Shown in pieces: positions 5,719 to 9,287 of a stretch of 9,287 bases of DNA (position 1 is its first letter; each line of letters begins with the position of its first letter). The position numbers were made by a program, and so were the translations under genes. The notes beneath the pieces were generated by a model. It was given only the letters and a program-made list of their open reading frames with translations. It was not told the origin of the DNA and made no database searches. The stretch is from DASSKF01 sp035690725. GTDB taxonomy: Bacteria; Actinomycetota; Actinomycetes; Actinomycetales; Dermatophilaceae. Location: contig DASSKF010000232.1 of NCBI GenBank assembly GCA_035690725.1, positions 1-9,287 of the forward strand, read 5' to 3'.

Positions 5719-6090
5719 ATGGACCTGCGCATCCAGTGCCTGTGCATCGACACGACCGACCCCGGACGGCTGGCCGGCTTCTGGCAGTCGGCGCTCGGCT
5801 GGCGACGAACCCACGAGGAACCCGACGAGGTCGTCCTCGAGCCACCGGCCGGCAGCCCGCAGGACGGGGTCGCGCCCGACCTGCTGTTCCTACGCGTGCC
5901 CGAGGAGAAGTCGGGCAAGAACCGGCTGCACCTCGACCTGCGTCCGGCCGACCAGGCCGCCGAGGTCGGACGTCTCGAGCAGCTCGGGGCGCGACGGGTG
6001 GACGTGGGCCAGGGGCCTGACGTCAGCTGGGTCGTCCTCGCCGACCCCGACGGCAACGAGTTCTGCGTCCTCCGACCGCTCAGCGGCTGA
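5719..6090 (+). CDS. VOC-family (glyoxalase/bleomycin-resistance-like) protein
   Basis: A 123-residue single-domain protein. It starts MDLRIQCLCIDTTDPGRLAG and continues FWQSALGW, the usual first strand and helix of a vicinal-oxygen-chelate module. RLHLDLRP (His71) and the closing strand WVVLADPDGNEFCVLRP (Glu114) carry the positions that normally bind metal; the first-strand His of many metal-binding members is not obvious, being Cys or Ile here. The DPDGNEF signature is strongly diagnostic. VOC proteins include glyoxalase I, dioxygenases and antibiotic-binding resistance proteins; this glyoxalase-like subgroup mostly lacks assigned substrates. The ATG at 5719 fits the domain start, with only a weak purine-rich stretch upstream. 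Genes on both sides run the same way at distances of 144 and 96 bases, too far to prove one operon. Confidence 0.85.
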   Translation: MDLRIQCLCIDTTDPGRLAGFWQSALGWRRTHEEPDEVVLEPPAGSPQDGVAPDLLFLRVPEEKSGKNRLHLDLRPADQAAEVGRLEQLGARRVDVGQGPDVSWVVLADPDGNEFCVLRPLSG

Positions 6091-6186
6091 GCAGCCAGCC
6101 GGTGAGCGGTCCCGCCCCCCGCCGGCACCGCGCTTCTCACCACCTGCAAGGTTGGGTTCTGCCGGTCGAGCGAGGGAGGTGTGCCG

Positions 6187-7242
6187 ATGAAGGCCGTTCA
6201 GTACGGCGCCTTCGGGGGGCCGCTCGAGGTCGTTGAGCTGCCCGAGCCGGAGCTGCCGCCTCACGCGGCGCTCATCCAGGTGGCCGCCGCGGGCATGTGC
6301 CGCAGCGACTGGCACGGCTGGCTCGGCCACGACGCCGACATCACCCTGCCGAACGTCCCCGGCCACGAGTGGGCCGGCACGGTCGTCGCCGTCGGCGCCG
6401 ACGTCCGCCGTTGGCGCGGGAGCGAGCGGGTGACCGCGCCCTTCGTGTGCGGGTGCGGCACGTGCGACCTGTGCGCTCGCGGTCAGCAGCAGGTCTGCGA
6501 GCAGCAGACCCAGCCGGGTTTCACCCACGACGGCGCCTTCGCCGAGCGGCTCGTCGTCCACCATGCCGACGTCAACCTGGTGCCGCTGCCGGAGGACCTG
6601 ACGTCCAGTGCCGCCGCGGCGCTCGGGTGCCGGTTCGCGGCCTCCTTCCGCGCCGTCGTGCAGCGGGGCCGGGTCGCGCCGGGCGAGTGGGTCGCCGTGC
6701 ACGGGTGCGGAGGGGTCGGCCTGTCGGCGGTGCTCATCGCCGTCGCGGCGGGTGCCCGGGTCGTCGCCGTCGACGTCGCGGAGGGAGCGCTCGGGCTCGC
6801 CCGGGACCTGGGGGCCGACGTGTGCGTCGACGTCTCGGGCCTGGGCCCTGACCCGGCCGCGGTCGGGGAGGCGGTGAAGGAGGCGACCGGTGGAGGGGCC
6901 GCGGTGTCGCTCGACGCCCTCGGCGGGCTGGTGACCTCAGCTGCGTCGGTGCACTCCCTCGCCCGCCGGGGCCGGCACGTCCAGGTCGGCCTGCTGCCCG
7001 CCGCCCTCGGCCGGCCCGGCCTGCCGATGGACCTCGTGGTCGCGCACGAGCTCGAGATCCTCGGCAGCCACGGCATGGCGGCCCACGCCTACCCGGAGAT
7101 GCTCGCCGCCGTCGCGGCGGGTCGCCTGGAGCCGCAGCGGCTGGTCACCCGCCACGTGCCCCTGGCGGACGCCCCGGCGCTCTTCCCCGAGATGTCCGCG
7201 GCGCCGGTGCCGGGCATCACCGTCGTGGACGTCGGGTCCTGA
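6187..7242 (+). CDS. Zinc-dependent medium-chain alcohol dehydrogenase
   Basis: A 351-residue cytoplasmic NAD(P)-dependent oxidoreductase. Catalytic zinc ligands are Cys38 (GMCRSDWHGW), His60-Glu61 (GHEWAG) and probably Cys148 (LGCRF). The structural zinc site is complete: Cys90, Cys93, Cys96 and Cys104 in CGTCDLCARGQQQVC. The Rossmann motif is GCGGVG (173-178), and Asp196 at the end of the next strand (VVAVD) favours NAD over NADP. Length is normal and nothing is damaged. The family oxidises a wide range of primary and secondary alcohols and polyols or reduces the aldehydes; the substrate is not evident. The start is ATG 6187, with GGGAGG about eight bases upstream; the in-frame GTG at 6181 would be too close to that site. 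The upstream gene encodes a VOC protein and downstream is a transporter; a shared pathway is possible but not shown. Confidence 0.92.
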   Translation: MKAVQYGAFGGPLEVVELPEPELPPHAALIQVAAAGMCRSDWHGWLGHDADITLPNVPGHEWAGTVVAVGADVRRWRGSERVTAPFVCGCGTCDLCARGQQQVCEQQTQPGFTHDGAFAERLVVHHADVNLVPLPEDLTSSAAAALGCRFAASFRAVVQRGRVAPGEWVAVHGCGGVGLSAVLIAVAAGARVVAVDVAEGALGLARDLGADVCVDVSGLGPDPAAVGEAVKEATGGGAAVSLDALGGLVTSAASVHSLARRGRHVQVGLLPAALGRPGLPMDLVVAHELEILGSHGMAAHAYPEMLAAVAAGRLEPQRLVTRHVPLADAPALFPEMSAAPVPGITVVDVGS

Positions 7243-7257
7243 CCGGGCGGAGGGCCC

Positions 7258-7344
7258 GCAGTTCCAACTGGCAGTACTGCCCTCCCCGGCGGCCGCTCGT
7301 GCTGGCGGAGCCCGCTTCCCGGGACTACTGCCAGCCGGAATTGC
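7258..7344. repeat. Long imperfect inverted repeat (two facing copies of a 24-base motif)
   Basis: Bases 7258-7281 pair with 7321-7344: of 24 positions, 19 are Watson-Crick pairs and one is G-T. The shared core, read on either arm, is TACTGCCAG followed two bases later by GGAA. The left arm also contains the perfect palindrome GGCAGTACTGCC (7270-7281). The 39 bases between arms are GC-rich. It lies just after the alcohol dehydrogenase stop and before the second MFS gene. It is too long and its loop too large for a simple terminator, and no T-run follows, so a mobile or repeated palindromic element is a fair alternative. Confidence 0.6.
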
Positions 7345-7347
7345 GGT

Positions 7348-7386
7348 CCGTCCGGCCGAGGCACCGGACGGTGGCCGTGCACGGCC
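7348..7386. repeat. Two further dyads in the dehydrogenase-MFS spacer
   Basis: CCGTCCG (7348-7354) and CGGACGG (7365-7371) form a seven-pair stem with a ten-base loop. Right after it GGCCGTGCACGGCC (7373-7386) is a perfect 14-base palindrome. The hairpin might be a terminator for the dehydrogenase gene, although no T-run follows, and the palindrome might be a regulator site 30 bases before the next start. Both are seen directly; their roles are inferred. Confidence 0.4.
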
Positions 7387-7403
7387 GCTCCGCCGCCTAC
7401 GGG

Positions 7404-7409
7404 TAGCGT
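7404..7409 (+). promoter_or_regulatory. Candidate -10 box for a leaderless second MFS gene
   Basis: TAGCGT fits the actinobacterial TAnnnT -10 consensus and ends six bases before the GTG at 7416, the spacing expected when transcription begins on the start codon itself. There is no Shine-Dalgarno sequence before that GTG, which supports a leaderless message. No -35 element is clear. Confidence 0.45.
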
Positions 7410-7415
7410 CCAGCC

Positions 7416-8669
7416 GTGGCCAGCCCCTCGTCCCGTCGCGGTCCCGCACCGGGTCGCCTGCCGATCTGGCGCGTCCCCGGGATGCCGGCGCTGACCGCGA
7501 TGACGTTCGTCGGCTTCGCCGGCTACGCGGTGTTGCTGCCGGTCGCCCCGCTGTGGGCGGTCCACGGCGGCGCGGACGCGGCGGGAGCGGGGCTGGTCAA
7601 CGGCATCCTGCTGCTGTTCACCGTCCTCACCCAGCTGTTCGTTCCTCCCGCGCTGCGCCGGTTCGGCTGGGGGCCGGTGCTCACCGCCGGCATGGTGCTG
7701 CTCGGCCTGCCGGCCGTCCTGTATGCCGTGAGCGACCACCTGGTGCCCGTCCTCACCCTGTCCGCGGTGCGCGGGATCGGGTTCGGCGTGCTGACCGTCA
7801 CCGGGAGCGCGGCCGTGGCCCAGCTGGTCGACCCGCACCGGCGGGGGGAGGCAATCGGCGCCTACGGGCTGGCCATCGCGCTGCCGAACCTCGTGCTGCT
7901 GCCGCTGGGTCCGTGGATCGCGCAGCACGCCGGCTTCTGGGTGATCTTCGTGGTGAGCGGGCTGCCCCTCCTGGGCGTCCCGCCGGCGCTGCGGCTGGCG
8001 CGGGTGATCCACGGCGAGGTCGCCGACGTGCTCCACCCCGAGCAGGGGGGGGACGCGGGGGCGGGGAAGCGGGTGGCGCCCGCGGGCACCGAACCGGAGC
8101 GCACGGCATACCGCCGCCTGCTGCCTCCGATGGTGCTGCTGCTGTCGGTGACCCTGGCCGGCGGCGCGGTCATCACCTTCGTCCCGCAGATGGTGGGCAG
8201 CGCGCTGGTGACCACCCTCGGACTGTTCGTCATGGGGCTGGTCACGGCGGTGACCCGGTGGCGCGCCGGCATCGTCGCGGACCGGCACGGGGCGGGGCGG
8301 TTCCTCTGGCCCCTGGTACTCGTGACCGCCGTGGGCATGGCCCTGACCGCGTGGTCGGTCACCGACCTCGAGCAGACCCGGCTGGTGCCGTTCTTCGCCG
8401 GCATGGTGGTGGTCGGCATCGCCTACGGCGCCCTGCAGAACCTCACCCTCGTGGTCTCCTTCAACGCCGTGTCCCGGCCGCACCACAACCTGGCCAGCGC
8501 GGTGTGGAACATCGGGTTCGACGCGGGGACGGGGCTCGGCTCGGTGGCCGTGGGGGCGCTCGCCGTGCAGAGCTCGTTCACGACCGGGCTCCTCGTCGCC
8601 GGCGCCGTCTCGGTGGTCGTGCTCCCCGTCGCGGTCCTCCACCGCCGTTCCGGGGACCACCCCCGCTGA
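7416..8669 (+). CDS. MFS transporter, 12-helix type, substrate unknown
   Basis: A 417-residue inner-membrane protein. Six hydrophobic helices precede a cytoplasmic loop at about residues 195-230 (VIHGEVADVLHPEQGGDAGA and following, rich in Gly, Glu and Arg), and six follow it, giving the standard 6+6 layout. Helix 1 reads ALTAMTFVGFAGYAVLLPV with the PLW turn; after helix 2 the usual motif A is reduced (PALRRFGWGPVL instead of G...DR.GRR). RGIGFGVLTVTGSAAVAQLV fits helices 4-5 of the drug-proton or sugar exporter groups. The match is to the fold, not to a known substrate. The GTG at 7416 is chosen because a -10-like TAGCGT precedes it at leaderless distance; ATG 7483 would remove the N-terminal arm only. 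The gene ends 41 bases from the convergent aconitase gene. Confidence 0.88.
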   Translation: MASPSSRRGPAPGRLPIWRVPGMPALTAMTFVGFAGYAVLLPVAPLWAVHGGADAAGAGLVNGILLLFTVLTQLFVPPALRRFGWGPVLTAGMVLLGLPAVLYAVSDHLVPVLTLSAVRGIGFGVLTVTGSAAVAQLVDPHRRGEAIGAYGLAIALPNLVLLPLGPWIAQHAGFWVIFVVSGLPLLGVPPALRLARVIHGEVADVLHPEQGGDAGAGKRVAPAGTEPERTAYRRLLPPMVLLLSVTLAGGAVITFVPQMVGSALVTTLGLFVMGLVTAVTRWRAGIVADRHGAGRFLWPLVLVTAVGMALTAWSVTDLEQTRLVPFFAGMVVVGIAYGALQNLTLVVSFNAVSRPHHNLASAVWNIGFDAGTGLGSVAVGALAVQSSFTTGLLVAGAVSVVVLPVAVLHRRSGDHPR

Positions 8670-8689
8670 GGATGTGCGACGGTCACTCG

Positions 8690-8708
8690 GAGCGCGCGGT
8701 GGAGCGCG
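8690..8708. repeat. Tandem GGAGCGCG in the short convergent spacer
   Basis: The 41 bases between the MFS stop and the aconitase stop contain GGAGCGCG twice (8690-8697 and 8701-8708). No stem-loop with a T-run is visible, so a bidirectional terminator cannot be supported. This is a small repeat of unknown meaning. Confidence 0.3.
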
Positions 8709-8710
8709 GA

Positions 8711-9287
8711 TCAGCCGTCCAGCATCTGGCGCAGCACGTACTGGAGGATCCCCCCGTGATGGTAGTAGGCCGCCTCGGCGGGGGTGTCGATCCGCACCGT
8801 GGCGGTGAACTCCCGGGAGCCGTCGCCGCCGTCGACCCGGACGGCCACCTCGTCCGGGACGTCGTCGCGCCCCTCCAGACCGGTGATCGTGTAGGTCTCC
8901 TCGCCGGTGAGGCCGAGGCTCTCCCGAGTGTCGCCGCGCCGGAACTGCAGCGGCAGCACGCCCATCCCGATGAGGTTCGACCGGTGGATCCGCTCGAACG
9001 AGGTCGCGAGGACGGCCCGCACGCCGAGCAGCAGGGTGCCCTTGGCCGCCCAGTCACGTGAGGACCCCGACCCGTAGTCGGCGCCGGCGATGACGAGCAG
9101 CGGGACCTGCTCCTGCGCATAGGCGGCGGCCGCGTCGAAGATGGTCATCTGCTCGCCGTCGGGCAGGTGCCGGGTCATGCCGCCCTCCACCCCCGGCACC
9201 AGCAGGTTGCGCAGCCGGATGTTGGCGAACGTGCCGCGGATCATCACCTCGTGGTTGCCGCGCCGGGACCCGTAGGAGTTGAAGTCC
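8711..9287 (-). CDS. acnA: Aconitate hydratase AcnA, C-terminal part (gene continues past window end)
   Basis: 191 residues of an AcnA/IRP1-type aconitase are present, running off the right edge. They begin DFNSYGSRRGNHEVMIRGTF and contain the C-terminal swivel-domain blocks ADYGSGSSRDWAAKG and SFERIHRSNLIGMGVLPLQF, which carry the conserved substrate-binding Ser and Arg of the family. The enzyme interconverts citrate and isocitrate in the TCA cycle, with a [4Fe-4S] cluster held by cysteines in the missing N-terminal domains. Full-length proteins are about 900 residues, so about one fifth is seen. An internal GTG at 9247 is not the true start, because conserved residues precede it. The ending (YYHHGGILQYVLRQMLDG) is typical and intact. 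It is a housekeeping gene and marks the right side of the window as core chromosome. Confidence 0.97.
   Translation of the reverse strand, partial: DFNSYGSRRGNHEVMIRGTFANIRLRNLLVPGVEGGMTRHLPDGEQMTIFDAAAAYAQEQVPLLVIAGADYGSGSSRDWAAKGTLLLGVRAVLATSFERIHRSNLIGMGVLPLQFRRGDTRESLGLTGEETYTITGLEGRDDVPDEVAVRVDGGDGSREFTATVRIDTPAEAAYYHHGGILQYVLRQMLDG

Noticed and set aside
3604..5814. A 736-codon open frame on the minus strand opposite the first MFS gene.
   Set aside because: It is rich in Glu, His, Arg and Gln repeats without fold-like patterning, and lies antisense to a clear transporter; such long antisense frames are common in very GC-rich DNA.
7089..8660. A 523-codon minus-strand open frame opposite the dehydrogenase end and second MFS gene.
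   Set aside because: Composition (His, Gly, Arg, Gln) is that of an antisense shadow and the plus-strand genes are well supported.
1..9287. CRISPR arrays, tRNA or rRNA genes, riboswitches, insertion sequences.
   Set aside because: No regularly spaced repeats, no cloverleaf or rRNA sequence, no known riboswitch core and no transposase gene were found by reading both strands.

Overview
The window reads as chromosomal DNA of a high-GC Gram-positive actinomycete. Base composition is roughly 70% G+C by eye, third codon positions are strongly G/C, GTG starts occur, and the protein families (AcnA-type aconitase, EmrB/QacA-type MFS pump, MazEF, VOC protein, medium-chain zinc alcohol dehydrogenase) are typical of Actinomycetota. 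I cannot place the genus from the sequence alone.

There are two different halves. Bases 1 to about 3700 look like an accessory, partly decayed region. From left to right they hold the C-terminal end of a RelE/ParE-type toxin (+); the remains of a metallophosphoesterase gene with an internal deletion and a frameshift (-); a complete peptidase E-like S51 gene (-); a divergent spacer with a membrane-protein-like fragment; a complete mazEF-type toxin-antitoxin pair (+); about 355 bases with no convincing gene but some coding-like scraps; then a minus-strand cluster of a cytidine/blasticidin deaminase-like protein, a doubtful small ORF and a NUDIX hydrolase. In that cluster the last two frames overlap as TGATG. 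Two toxin-antitoxin loci within 2 kb, with a broken gene between them, suggest gain and loss of DNA.

Bases 3700 to 9287 look stable and densely coded. A 14-helix MFS drug-efflux-type transporter (+) follows an AT-richer patch with a dyad that could be a regulator-binding site. Next come a VOC/glyoxalase-like protein (+), a zinc-dependent alcohol dehydrogenase (+) and a 12-helix MFS transporter (+) with a probable leaderless promoter. The 173-base spacer between dehydrogenase and second transporter holds an unusually long imperfect inverted repeat and two further dyads. The window ends inside an AcnA-type aconitate hydratase gene on the minus strand, convergent with the transporter.

No single new multi-gene system is proven. 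The best candidates for a second look are the structured spacer at 7243-7415, the deaminase-like protein with a Cys-to-Asp change in its zinc motif next to a NUDIX gene, the repeat/promoter arrangement before the mazE-like gene, and the decayed phosphoesterase.
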